Below are positions 1-7,169 of a DNA stretch of 16,418 nucleotides, one piece after another. Positions within the stretch are counted from its first letter, which is position 1. Every line of letters begins with the position of its first letter. The notes below the pieces were generated by a model. It searched no databases, was not told the DNA's origin, and was given only the letters and a program-made list of their open reading frames with translations. Source of the stretch: Candidatus Methanocomedens sp. (GTDB lineage Archaea > Halobacteriota > Methanosarcinia > Methanosarcinales > Methanocomedenaceae); NCBI GenBank assembly GCA_009649835.1, contig PYCK01000172.1:1-16418 (forward strand), read 5' to 3'. The position numbers were made by a program, and so were the translations under genes.

Positions 1-45
1 TTAAATTACCCTTAGATTTGAAGTGGATACGGAAATTATGATTTT

Positions 46-1305
46 TTACACAAACATATCTTCTGAGAATGTACTTGAGCTGTTTTTATTTAGCAAGACC
101 TTTGATATTGCACTTTCCATATCTTCAACCTCAATTTGTTCTTTATCTTTTCGAATTGCAAACATCCCTGCCTCTGTGGCAATGGCCTTTAATTCAGAGC
201 CGTTGGCCCCTTCAGTGATCTTTGCAAGGTAATTGAAGTCAATGGTCTTCGAAAGCGCCATATTCCGGGTATGTATACCCAGGATATTCTCTCTGGCCTC
301 CTGGTTTGGCATAGGGACTTCTATAAACCTATCGAACCTTCCCGGACGCAGCAGTGCCTTGTCAAGGATATCCAGCCTGTTTGTGGCTGCCAGCAGCCTT
401 ACCTCGCCCCTGGAATTAAAACCATCCATCTCGGACAGTAACTGTATCAAGGTACGCTGTACCTCCCTGTCACCGGCTGTGGCGCCGTCATATCGACTGG
501 CTCCGATAGAATCCAGTTCGTCAATGAAAATGATGCTTGGTGCCTTATCCTGGGCAAGTTTGAACAATTCCCTGACCATGCGTGCCCCCTCTCCTATGTA
601 TTTCTGGACCAGTTCGGAACCAACGATACGCAGGAAATTAGCACTTGTATGATTTGCCACTGCCTTTGCAAGCATGGTCTTCCCTGTCCCGGGAGGGCCG
701 TAAAGCAATACACCGTTTGGTGGGTCTATGCCGATCTTTGTAAAGGCTTCTGGTTTGGTAAGGGGCAGTTCTACAGCTTCCCTTAATTCCCTGATCTGGT
801 CATCAAGTCCCCCGATATTTACGTAATCCACATCTGGTGATTCTATGACCTCTACACCCTTAAGAAGGGCACTTAAGGATGTAGGAAGTACTCCTACTAT
901 TGCCAGAGTTTGCTGGTTCATGGCCACCTGGGCACCTTGTTCCAGGTCAGACCCTTTTATGAATTTGGATATCCCAACTACAAACTGGGGTCCGGTACTG
1001 CTCCTTACTATCAGTTTGCCATTTTCAAGAACTTCAACTATAGTGCCCACAATAAGAGGTGAGGTCTTCAATCGTTCCAGTTCATTGGTAAGTGTCCTTA
1101 AATCCCGTTCAAATTTTATTTTTTGAGACTCAGCATAACGTTTTTCAGATTCGATCTTATGATTTTGCTCCCTTAAGATGTGATTCCTTTCTTCCAGCTG
1201 GTGCATTCTATCAATAAGGTATCGTGAAAAATCATCATTTCTGAGTTCTGGCGGAATGTCGACAGATAACCCTTTTACACTGTCGTTTTCTATGATCTCT
1301 GTCAT
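46..1305 (-). CDS. pan: Proteasome-activating nucleotidase (PAN), AAA+ ATPase
   Basis: ATP-driven hexameric unfoldase that opens the gate of the archaeal 20S proteasome. From the ATG at 1305 it is 419 aa. It has an N-terminal coiled coil (about 30-80) ending at a proline (P83) of the kind that splits coiled-coil pairs in PAN, an OB domain (about 84-145), then the AAA module. The AAA module shows Walker A GPPGTGKT (203-210), pore loop KYIG (235-238), Walker B IIFIDE (258-263), and the second region of homology with arginine fingers (about R320, R323). The C terminus is Met-Phe-Val where HbYX (hydrophobic-Tyr-X) is expected. An upstream in-frame ATG at 1335 exists, but the 1305 ATG has GGAG 7 nt before it and is preferred. 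It diverges from the MBF1 gene. Identity is very secure. Confidence 0.95.
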   Translation of the reverse strand: MTEIIENDSVKGLSVDIPPELRNDDFSRYLIDRMHQLEERNHILREQNHKIESEKRYAESQKIKFERDLRTLTNELERLKTSPLIVGTIVEVLENGKLIVRSSTGPQFVVGISKFIKGSDLEQGAQVAMNQQTLAIVGVLPTSLSALLKGVEVIESPDVDYVNIGGLDDQIRELREAVELPLTKPEAFTKIGIDPPNGVLLYGPPGTGKTMLAKAVANHTSANFLRIVGSELVQKYIGEGARMVRELFKLAQDKAPSIIFIDELDSIGASRYDGATAGDREVQRTLIQLLSEMDGFNSRGEVRLLAATNRLDILDKALLRPGRFDRFIEVPMPNQEARENILGIHTRNMALSKTIDFNYLAKITEGANGSELKAIATEAGMFAIRKDKEQIEVEDMESAISKVLLNKNSSSTFSEDMFV

Positions 1306-1335
1306 ATTAAATCTCCGAATAATATTTAAGTTCAT

Positions 1336-1348
1336 ACGATATATAGCC
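1336..1348. promoter_or_regulatory. Shared AT-rich TATA region between pan and MBF1
   Basis: The two divergent start codons (1305 minus, 1369 plus) are only 63 bp apart. The clearest TATA-like block between them is ATATATA at 1339-1345, which reads as a TATA box on both strands. It lies about 24 nt from the MBF1 ATG, implying a leaderless or near-leaderless mRNA. It lies about 34 nt from the pan ATG, implying a very short leader that just includes the GGAG. Use by both genes is an inference. Confidence 0.45.
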
Positions 1349-1368
1349 TTTTCGAAGGTTGAATTATA

Positions 1369-1863
1369 ATGCAGTGTGAAATATGCGGCGTTGAGATTAT
1401 TGGATCTGCAAGGAAAGTAGTTGTTGAAGGAACAGAACTTGATGTTTGCGGTAGGTGTTCCCAGTATGGTAAGGCACCCCAGGGTTGGATCCCTGTTTCA
1501 AGAAAGGTTGCACCCGTTGTTGCAGCTACACCCAAACCCAAATCAGGTATGAGAAAAACCAAACGTCGATCCTTTGATGATATGGATGATGAGATCGTAT
1601 CAGATTATAGCAGGATCATTCGCGATGCCAGGGAAGCAAAGGGATGGACACTGGAGGAACTCGGCCTGAATATAAAGGAAAAGGCAGCCCTGATACGCAA
1701 GATCGAGCGTTCTGAGATCAAACCTGAAGATAATTTGCGAAAGAAACTTGAACGCAGCCTGGAGATAAAACTCACCGAACGGGTCAGCCATGATGCCATG
1801 GAGCATGGAACCGGGTTCCAGGGCACCACGCTTGGAGACATTGTCAAAATTAAACGTAAGTAA
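1369..1863 (+). CDS. Multiprotein bridging factor 1 family transcription factor (MBF1)
   Basis: Archaeal homologue of eukaryotic MBF1, a small protein with a zinc ribbon and a Cro/C1-type helix-turn-helix, associated with the transcription or translation machinery. The 164-aa product begins with a zinc-ribbon module: CxxC at residues 3-6 and a second CxxC at about 27-30. A basic linker rich in Lys and Arg follows. Residues about 80-135 form an XRE-type HTH (IIRDAREAKGWTLEELG and following), which is the classic archaeal MBF1 layout. There is no strong Shine-Dalgarno sequence before the ATG; with a TATA-like block about 24 nt upstream the mRNA may be leaderless. It converges on the DUF356-like gene with a 57-bp gap. 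Confidence 0.9.
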   Translation: MQCEICGVEIIGSARKVVVEGTELDVCGRCSQYGKAPQGWIPVSRKVAPVVAATPKPKSGMRKTKRRSFDDMDDEIVSDYSRIIRDAREAKGWTLEELGLNIKEKAALIRKIERSEIKPEDNLRKKLERSLEIKLTERVSHDAMEHGTGFQGTTLGDIVKIKRK

Positions 1864-1920
1864 AAGGTACGACTCAACCTTTTCTAATAATTATTGATGC
1901 ATCTGCCATTCCAGGATTTC

Positions 1921-2289
1921 TTAAAAATCCTGGTATTCCTCATCGCTTCCGGTACCTAATTCCATTTCAGGCATTTCGTCAATGTCTTTGGCAAGTAATG
2001 AGAATACACCATGCCTTGGGCTTACTATTATAATATGAGCAGGGGGATGGATCTTTTTTAATCTTCCAATGGCTGAACTTGCATGGTCCCCCAGAGGGAC
2101 TACTGCCGCTGAATTGCAGTTTTTCCTGAGGTTGGTATGCATTACATCCTCCAGTACTTTGTCTGCTTTTCCGGGGTCCAGTTTTTTCGGGCTATCATCA
2201 AAGGATAGATGACCGTACCTGACCAGGTCCCTGAGTGCCACATTTACTTTTGTGGAATTCTCAGCTCTTATTACTGCAAATGATTTCAT
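1921..2289 (-). CDS. DUF356-like archaeal protein of unknown function
   Basis: A 122-aa soluble protein without obvious catalytic motif. It starts with a beta-strand (MKSFAVIRAEN) and carries a central stretch around SAAVVPLGDHASSAIGRL and a strand with HPPAHIIIVSPRHG, then an acidic tail. This resembles the DUF356 family of methanogens and relatives from memory; no function is known to me. The frame opens upstream at 2304, but those five codons contain the GGGAG Shine-Dalgarno (2298-2302, 8 nt from the 2289 ATG), so 2289 is the start. A strong TATA box sits 37-47 nt upstream. It appears monocistronic. Confidence 0.65.
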   Translation of the reverse strand: MKSFAVIRAENSTKVNVALRDLVRYGHLSFDDSPKKLDPGKADKVLEDVMHTNLRKNCNSAAVVPLGDHASSAIGRLKKIHPPAHIIIVSPRHGVFSLLAKDIDEMPEMELGTGSDEEYQDF

Positions 2290-2325
2290 TTTTAACACTC
2301 CCATAGAAATGATTGCATTTTATTC

Positions 2326-2336
2326 TATATATATTT
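2326..2336 (-). promoter_or_regulatory. TATA box of the DUF356-like gene
   Basis: On the minus strand an AAATATATATAG block is centred near 2331, predicting transcription start near 2304-2306. That leaves a leader of about 15 nt that just contains the GGGAG ribosome site. The geometry agrees with the start chosen at 2289. Confidence 0.6.
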
Positions 2337-2504
2337 TTCAGAATGATGCGAATATTTATTATATATTATATTTTGTGCCAAATACTTAAGTTCTTTGCTT
2401 CGTTTTGTTCATGACATATAATTTTTACCAAAGCCTGCCTAAAATAGTTGAACTTAAAGTAGCGAACCTATGAATTAGTAATTAGTAACTACCGAATTGG
2501 CACT

Positions 2505-3110
2505 CTACCCTTTAAAATGATTCGGCAGTTCATCCTTTTCCAGTATGATCTCACCGGTTTTCAGACCCTCGGCTTGTTCAGGCGTCAGTATGTCAATGCT
2601 GGCCTTATCAGATATTATAGCACTATTACCCAGGGGGTCCTCGATAATAATAGTAATACCAAGCTCCCCCAGCCTCACTTGTCGTAATGACCCAAGTATC
2701 TCATGGGCCCTTTCTATGCTCCCGGGCGGCTCATCATCCCACCGTGTCACCATTCCCACGACATCCTCAATGCGGCACAGTACACCTTCAACATTTGATA
2801 CATAGGATTCACTTGCAGGTCCGGGTTCGATATTAATTCCCAGTTCAGGAATCCTGATAGTCCCGGAAATAGAGCGTATCACCCTTATATCCAGGTCTTC
2901 GGGTGATTCCACTCCCAGGGTGAACCTCATAGGTTCTCGCTGGGTTAAGATCATGGTATCAGCATACTTGAACCCACAGTCACATTGGGAGCAGGTATGC
3001 ATAACATCGCCAAAAAACGGGATATTATCCGGCTGCCAGGTAATTATAATGGAGTTTTGGCACAGAGGACAGTTGGTTTTAGTAAAAAAAGGTTCAGGGT
3101 CCGTATTCAC
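2505..3110 (-). CDS. ZPR1-type zinc-finger protein
   Basis: A 201-aa protein with one ZPR1 unit. An N-terminal four-cysteine zinc finger (C14-x2-C17 and C40-x2-C43, with the IPFFGDVMHTCSQC signature between) is followed by a beta-rich domain about 60-190. Eukaryotic ZPR1 has two such units and acts with elongation factor eEF1A; archaeal single-unit proteins are poorly characterised, so the role here is unknown. The start is GTG at 3110, overlapping the stop codon of sepF (TAGTG), with GGTGG 6 nt upstream. This indicates translational coupling with sepF. Confidence 0.85.
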   Translation of the reverse strand: MNTDPEPFFTKTNCPLCQNSIIITWQPDNIPFFGDVMHTCSQCDCGFKYADTMILTQREPMRFTLGVESPEDLDIRVIRSISGTIRIPELGINIEPGPASESYVSNVEGVLCRIEDVVGMVTRWDDEPPGSIERAHEILGSLRQVRLGELGITIIIEDPLGNSAIISDKASIDILTPEQAEGLKTGEIILEKDELPNHFKG

Positions 3111-3484
3111 TATTTGCCACCGAAAATCTTGGAACGGTCAATCCTGACACCCATAGGGGCAACGATTACCTGCTCTTCACCCACACCGGCAATATCGCCG
3201 TGAACATCCTCAACTACTTGTTTAAGTTCCTTGATAGCACGGTCAAGATTGAATTTGTCCCTTTTTAACAAAGAAATGTCAACAAGAAGCATATTGCCAT
3301 CATAGACTTCCTTTTTAAGGTCAGGTAATTCATTCAAATTATTAAGCTCTGCAATGCGGATATACATCTCTGCAGGTTCGTTCTCAATTACCTCTTCATA
3401 ATCACTCAGATCAAGGTCAACATATTCGTCAACATTTGATTTGGATTTCGCTGCGCCCTTAAATAGTTCTTTGAGTGCTGCCAT
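3110..3484 (-). CDS. sepF: Archaeal cell-division protein SepF
   Basis: SepF is the membrane anchor of FtsZ in many archaea. The 124-aa product starts with a short amphipathic helix (MAALKELFKGAAK) of the membrane-targeting type. An acidic linker rich in Asp and Glu (18-38) follows, then the compact SepF core (about 40-120) with the conserved sequence around GNMLLVDISLL and a C-terminal IVAPMGVRIDRS strand. ATG at 3484 is supported by AGGGTGA 6 nt upstream. It is the first gene of a two-gene unit with the ZPR1-like gene, joined by a one-base stop-start overlap. No ftsZ is in the window. Confidence 0.88.
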   Translation of the reverse strand: MAALKELFKGAAKSKSNVDEYVDLDLSDYEEVIENEPAEMYIRIAELNNLNELPDLKKEVYDGNMLLVDISLLKRDKFNLDRAIKELKQVVEDVHGDIAGVGEEQVIVAPMGVRIDRSKIFGGK

Positions 3485-3597
3485 TAGTATTCACCCTTAT
3501 AATAATCTAAACAGGATAACCTAACTGACTTATACGATTGCCATTACATATATGTTTTTGTTTTCCTGCTACTGTAAGCATCGTGTTGATCCCCCTG

Positions 3598-4080
3598 TTA
3601 CACTTCGATATTCCATATCCTGTCACCCACATAATGTATTGTCTTGACAACCTTTCCACTATCCCCGGTCATCTGTTCACCGGACACCAGCGCCCTGCCA
3701 ATGGCCAGGGGTTTACCATGTGTCTGCTCTACAATTATGACCATATCCCCTTCTTTAATACCAGGGTCGGCAGAGACAATGCCCGGTCGCATGATATCTG
3801 CACCTTTGGCCACAAAAGAAACAGCACCTGCATCTACCATCACAAGCCTTTTTTGAGGTTGGAGTTCCAATGCGCCCCGGACAGTAAAGAATGGCTCACC
3901 ATCTGTAATGAAAAAGAGTGGTTTTCCATCCACAAGTATCAATTCATAATTCTCTGCCTGGGCCAACTCAATGCGTTTTGTTCCAATAACGGCATTAGCA
4001 TCCTCAAATACATTCTTGATCGTATTGATCATTTCTTTTTTCTGGGTTTTCCGGAGTTGATGCCTGGGTTTTGCTTTCAC
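3598..4080 (-). CDS. PUA-domain RNA-binding protein, MCT-1/Tma20-like
   Basis: A 160-aa protein with an N-terminal pre-PUA domain (about 1-78) and a C-terminal PUA domain (about 80-158). The PUA domain contains VMVDAGAVSFVAKGADIMRPGI and a closing ALVSGEQM...GKVVKTIHYVGD strand pair. The arrangement matches the archaeal relatives of eukaryotic MCT-1 and eIF2D, which act in ribosome recycling or reinitiation; the archaeal role is inferred. The start is GTG at 4080 with GAGG about 10 nt upstream. An ATG 16 nt further up is out of frame. The 13-bp tandem repeat at 4099-4183 sits directly upstream, in the probable leader or promoter. Confidence 0.85.
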   Translation of the reverse strand: MKAKPRHQLRKTQKKEMINTIKNVFEDANAVIGTKRIELAQAENYELILVDGKPLFFITDGEPFFTVRGALELQPQKRLVMVDAGAVSFVAKGADIMRPGIVSADPGIKEGDMVIIVEQTHGKPLAIGRALVSGEQMTGDSGKVVKTIHYVGDRIWNIEV

Positions 4081-4098
4081 GTATTTTATTCCTCATTA

Positions 4099-4183
4099 TT
4101 CGATAGAGGATTTCAATAGAGGATTTCAATAGAAATCTTCGATAGAAATCTTCGATAGAAGTCTTCGATAGAAGTCTTCGATA
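4099..4183. repeat. 13-bp tandem repeat, 6.5 copies
   Basis: Six complete 13-bp units and a 7-bp partial unit run head to tail. The consensus is TTCGATAGAAGTC, with early units ending GGAT and later ones AATC or AGTC. Units 5 and 6 are identical, and the variants come in neighbouring pairs, which suggests growth by slippage. Each junction can form a small CTTC-GATA-GAAG hairpin. The array ends about 18 bp before the GTG of the PUA-domain gene. No spacers, so not CRISPR. Confidence 0.9.
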
Positions 4184-4346
4184 ATTTTAAGTAGGCGTAT
4201 AACTACTTTGAAGCAATATTCATAGTTTAGCATTTAAGCTTTTTCAATGCTATTAGACAAGAAAATGGTTACATTATCCGCATTTACCAATGAAAATGAT
4301 ATGTCACTTGTTTGTAAAAGAAATACGCAATTGAAAACACGGGATA

Positions 4347-4357
4347 GATAAATAAAG
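4347..4357 (+). promoter_or_regulatory. Possible TATA box of the Sm-like/L37e/purF cluster
   Basis: GATAAATAAAG at 4347-4357 lies about 50 nt before the ATG at 4402 and would give a leader of about 25 nt that contains the AGGAG site at 4388-4393. A second AT-rich block at 4371-4384 is an alternative but would place the start too close to the ATG to keep the AGGAG. Confidence 0.35.
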
Positions 4358-4401
4358 CATAATGAAGTATAACTTAAATTATAACATCAGGAGCAATAAA
4401 T

Positions 4402-4620
4402 ATGGGGAAAAGACCACTTGACATTCTAAATAATGCACTGGGCAACCCTGTCATTATCAAACTAAAAGGCGAACGCATTTTTAGGGGTACACTTGAAGGT
4501 TATGATATTCACATGAACCTGGTGCTGGATAATGCAGAAGAATTATCAGATGCCGAAAATGAAAAAAAAATGGGTACAGTAGTGGTCAGGGGTGACAATG
4601 TGGTATATATCTCACCATAG
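4402..4620 (+). CDS. Archaeal Sm-like (LSm) RNA-binding protein
   Basis: A 72-aa Sm-fold protein that assembles into heptameric rings binding U-rich RNA. Motif Sm1 is seen from about residue 14 to 48 (NPVIIKLKGERIFRGTLEGY, then DIHMNLVLDNAEE). Motif Sm2 is at 60-70 (VVRGDNVVYIS). The length is typical of archaeal SmAP1. AGGAG lies 8 nt before the ATG. It is followed after 100 bp by the L37e gene, a pairing that is common in euryarchaea. Confidence 0.95.
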   Translation: MGKRPLDILNNALGNPVIIKLKGERIFRGTLEGYDIHMNLVLDNAEELSDAENEKKMGTVVVRGDNVVYISP

Positions 4621-4720
4621 GCCGGTGTGATCTCCATAATATATATTTACTCTGAACACATAGGGAATTGCCCTCGAACAGGAATAATCATAAAGTTACA
4701 ATCATAAAAGGTAGAATAAT

Positions 4721-4900
4721 ATGTCGAAAGGTACCCCATCAATGGGAAAGAGGCAGAAGCGCATCCATATCAAGTGCAGGCGTTGCGGCAGAGTCTCATT
4801 GAATATTCATACAAAGGTTTGTGTTGCATGCGGATTCAAAAAAACAACTCGTATGAGAAGTTATAAATGGCAGAGAAAATCCGGATTAAATGGCGACTGA
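4721..4900 (+). CDS. rpl37e: 50S ribosomal protein L37e
   Basis: A 59-aa basic ribosomal protein, translated by hand. It begins MSKGTPSMGKRQKRIHIKC and carries a C4 zinc finger: C19-x2-C22 (CRRCGR) and C34-x2-C37 (CVACGF). A basic tail with RMRSYKWQRKSG follows. This is the diagnostic L37e pattern. An AAGGTAG block lies about 9 nt before the ATG. It sits between the Sm-like gene and purF in the same orientation, 53 bp before the purF start, so all three may be co-transcribed. Confidence 0.95.
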   Translation: MSKGTPSMGKRQKRIHIKCRRCGRVSLNIHTKVCVACGFKKTTRMRSYKWQRKSGLNGD

Positions 4901-4953
4901 ACTTTACATTGTCTAATTGTATTATTAACAATCAAATTATCAGGTGAACCTTA

Positions 4954-6360
4954 TTGCGTGAATCCTGCGGAATTGTCGGTCTCGCATTTAATGATCGGGA
5001 ATCGGATAACGCTGCATTACCGATTTATTATGCATTATATGCCCTGCAGCATAGGGGCCAGGAATCCACAGGTATTACGGTTCATGATGGCAAAAGTGCC
5101 CGGACCCTCAAAGGTATGGGGCTTGTGCCTGATGTTTTTAAGAAATATAACCTTAGCGACCTGAAAGGTTTTGTGGGCATCGGGCATGTAAGGTATTCTA
5201 CAACTGGTGATTCCACTATAGAGAACAGCCAGCCCTTGATAGTGAATTTTATGGACCGGACCATTGCCATAGCCCATAATGGTAACCTGGTCAATAGTGC
5301 GGACCTTATAGCAGAGTTCGAGGCTGAAGGCCAGGTATTCCTCACTTCATCGGACACCGAGGTCATAGCCCGCCTGCTGGTCAAGGAACTTCTTAAAACT
5401 GATATTCTGGGTGCGGTCGAGGAAGTCATGAAAAGACTGGTGGGTTCATACAGTCTCACAATCCTTGTGGATGATACATTAGTGGTCGTAAGGGACCCCC
5501 TTGGTTTCAAACCATTATGCCTGGGTGAGTTGGACGGGGGATATGTGGTCACCTCTGAGAGTGCTGCTATTGATACCATCGGCGGTAAGCTTATTCGTGA
5601 TGTACGGCCCGGAGAGGTCCTGATATTCAAGGACGGCAGATATTCCAGCCACCAATTGTTCAAGACAAAGAACACTGCCCATTGTGTGTTCGAATACATC
5701 TATTTTGCCCGCGCTGATTCTATTATTGACGGGCAGCTTGTCTACCAGACCAGGATCCGCATTGGTGAGAGGCTGCTGGACGAACATGCCATTGATGCTG
5801 ATATTATTTCCCCAGTCCCGGACAGCGGTATAACTTTCGCCATCGGGTACAGTAAGAAATCGGGTATTGATTATATAGAAGGCCTGATGAAGAACAGGTA
5901 TATTGGCAGGACCTTTATCATGCCCAACCAGAATATGCGGGAGACTGCGGTCAGGCTGAAGCTCAATACCATCAGGCAGAATCTTGAAGGTAAGAAGGTT
6001 ATCCTGATGGATGACAGCATTGTCAGGGGTACAACTTCCCGGCGTATTGTGGATATGGTGCGCAAGGCAGGTGCTGAGGAGGTGCATATGCGTATAGGCA
6101 GCCCGCCTATTATGTCGCCCTGTTATCTCGGTATCGATATGGCAACCAGGGATGAACTGGTAGCGGCCCATAAGACCGTGGCAGGTGTGGAAGCGGTCAT
6201 CAATGCTGACAGCCTGGGATATGTGAGTGTGGAAGGACTGGTGGAAGCTGTCGGAATACCCGAGGATGACCTGTGCCTTGGCTGCCTGACAGGGGTGTAT
6301 CCGGTGGAGATACCGGGCGAGGAATGCAAGCGGCGCCAGTTGACCCTCAACCAATTCTAA
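4954..6360 (+). CDS. purF: Amidophosphoribosyltransferase PurF
   Basis: First committed step of purine synthesis: PRPP plus glutamine gives 5-phosphoribosylamine. The 468-aa product has a class II glutamine amidotransferase domain whose nucleophile is C5 (ESCGIVG), so a four-residue propeptide must be removed. The phosphoribosyltransferase domain (about 265-430) has the PRPP loop VILMDDSIVRGTT (349-361). C244, C390, C441 and C444 correspond to the [4Fe-4S] ligands of the Bacillus subtilis-type enzyme. The start is TTG at 4954, supported by AGGTGA 6 nt upstream; no ATG or GTG is in frame nearby. It converges on the ABC permease gene with a 13-bp gap. Confidence 0.96.
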   Translation: MRESCGIVGLAFNDRESDNAALPIYYALYALQHRGQESTGITVHDGKSARTLKGMGLVPDVFKKYNLSDLKGFVGIGHVRYSTTGDSTIENSQPLIVNFMDRTIAIAHNGNLVNSADLIAEFEAEGQVFLTSSDTEVIARLLVKELLKTDILGAVEEVMKRLVGSYSLTILVDDTLVVVRDPLGFKPLCLGELDGGYVVTSESAAIDTIGGKLIRDVRPGEVLIFKDGRYSSHQLFKTKNTAHCVFEYIYFARADSIIDGQLVYQTRIRIGERLLDEHAIDADIISPVPDSGITFAIGYSKKSGIDYIEGLMKNRYIGRTFIMPNQNMRETAVRLKLNTIRQNLEGKKVILMDDSIVRGTTSRRIVDMVRKAGAEEVHMRIGSPPIMSPCYLGIDMATRDELVAAHKTVAGVEAVINADSLGYVSVEGLVEAVGIPEDDLCLGCLTGVYPVEIPGEECKRRQLTLNQF

Positions 6361-6373
6361 GGACGATATTTTT

Positions 6374-7168
6374 CTAAACCTTTGCCTTTTGGAACATGTA
6401 ACCACCCAGACCTATGGTGGCAGCAGCAAATAGGAATATAACTGCAATGCATATGTGTATCGGAATCTCGGTCTCGCCCATCAGGGTATATCGCAGCGCC
6501 ATGATACCGTATGTAAGCGGGTCAAGGTAGACCAGCGTCTTCAGCCACGAAGGCAGGTCACTTATCCTGAAAAATGCACCGCTTAGCAGTAGTACAGGCA
6601 TGGTGATGAAGGTCATTATCATCTGGAACCCTTCATGGCTCTCGACATACGAGGCCAGGGCAATGCCCAGCCCAATAAATCCCAGTCCGATGAGAAGCAT
6701 CACACCCACACTGGCAGCCATCCCAAGACAGGACTGGTATTCTACCCCGATGGCAAATGCTACCAGCATGATCAATGTGCCCTGTATCATAGCCGTGGTC
6801 ACACCCCCGAGTGCCCTTCCCAGTGCCACAAAGAACCTGGGCACCGGGGCAATGAGTATTTCCTTTAAAAATCCGAATTCCCTGTCCCAGATGATACTGA
6901 CACCCCCCATAAGGGATGAGAACAGGATGGCCATACCGATGATGCCCGGGGCTAAAAAACCGATATCAGTCTGTCCGCCGCTACGCATCTGGAATGATGA
7001 ATTGAATGCTGTACCCAGGATTACCAGGAAGAACAGGGGTGTGGCCAGGGAACCGATGATCCTGCTCTTTGACCTCTTGAACCTGAGCATTTCACGGAGC
7101 CACATGGTATATACTGTGTTCAGGGCAATGACGATATTTTCAGAAAAAACAGACGCATGGTTTGCCAT
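6374..7168 (-). CDS. ABC-2 type transporter permease, DrrB-like
   Basis: The 264-aa integral membrane subunit of an ABC exporter. About six hydrophobic segments are visible, including around FFLVILGTAF, GIIGMAILFSSLMGG, AMIQGTLIMLVAFAIG, GVMLLIGLGFIGLGIALA, FITMPVLLLSGAFF and ICIAVIFLFAAATIGLG. The EFGFLKEILIAPVPR segment is the coupling-helix region typical of ABC-2 permeases. ATG at 7168 has a strong GGAGG 7 nt upstream, located inside the end of the ATPase gene, whose stop is one base before this start. The exported substrate cannot be told from sequence. Confidence 0.9.
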   Translation of the reverse strand: MANHASVFSENIVIALNTVYTMWLREMLRFKRSKSRIIGSLATPLFFLVILGTAFNSSFQMRSGGQTDIGFLAPGIIGMAILFSSLMGGVSIIWDREFGFLKEILIAPVPRFFVALGRALGGVTTAMIQGTLIMLVAFAIGVEYQSCLGMAASVGVMLLIGLGFIGLGIALASYVESHEGFQMIMTFITMPVLLLSGAFFRISDLPSWLKTLVYLDPLTYGIMALRYTLMGETEIPIHICIAVIFLFAAATIGLGGYMFQKAKV

Positions 7169-7169
7169 A

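Noticed and set aside
1332..1562. 76-codon minus-strand frame opposite the start of the MBF1 gene
   Set aside because: It is a shadow of the MBF1 coding sequence, and its end overlaps the pan upstream region.
4099..4183. CRISPR array
   Set aside because: Units are 13 bp, directly adjacent and without spacers; no cas genes nearby.
6361..6373. Terminator between purF and the ABC permease gene
   Set aside because: The 13-bp gap holds a T-run on the plus strand (ATATTTTT) that might end purF mRNA, but no hairpin or second signal was seen, so it is not listed as a feature.
5515..6405. Long open frame (296 codons) on the minus strand opposite purF
   Set aside because: It lies antisense to the well-conserved purF reading frame, has no recognisable motif and arises from codon bias of purF.
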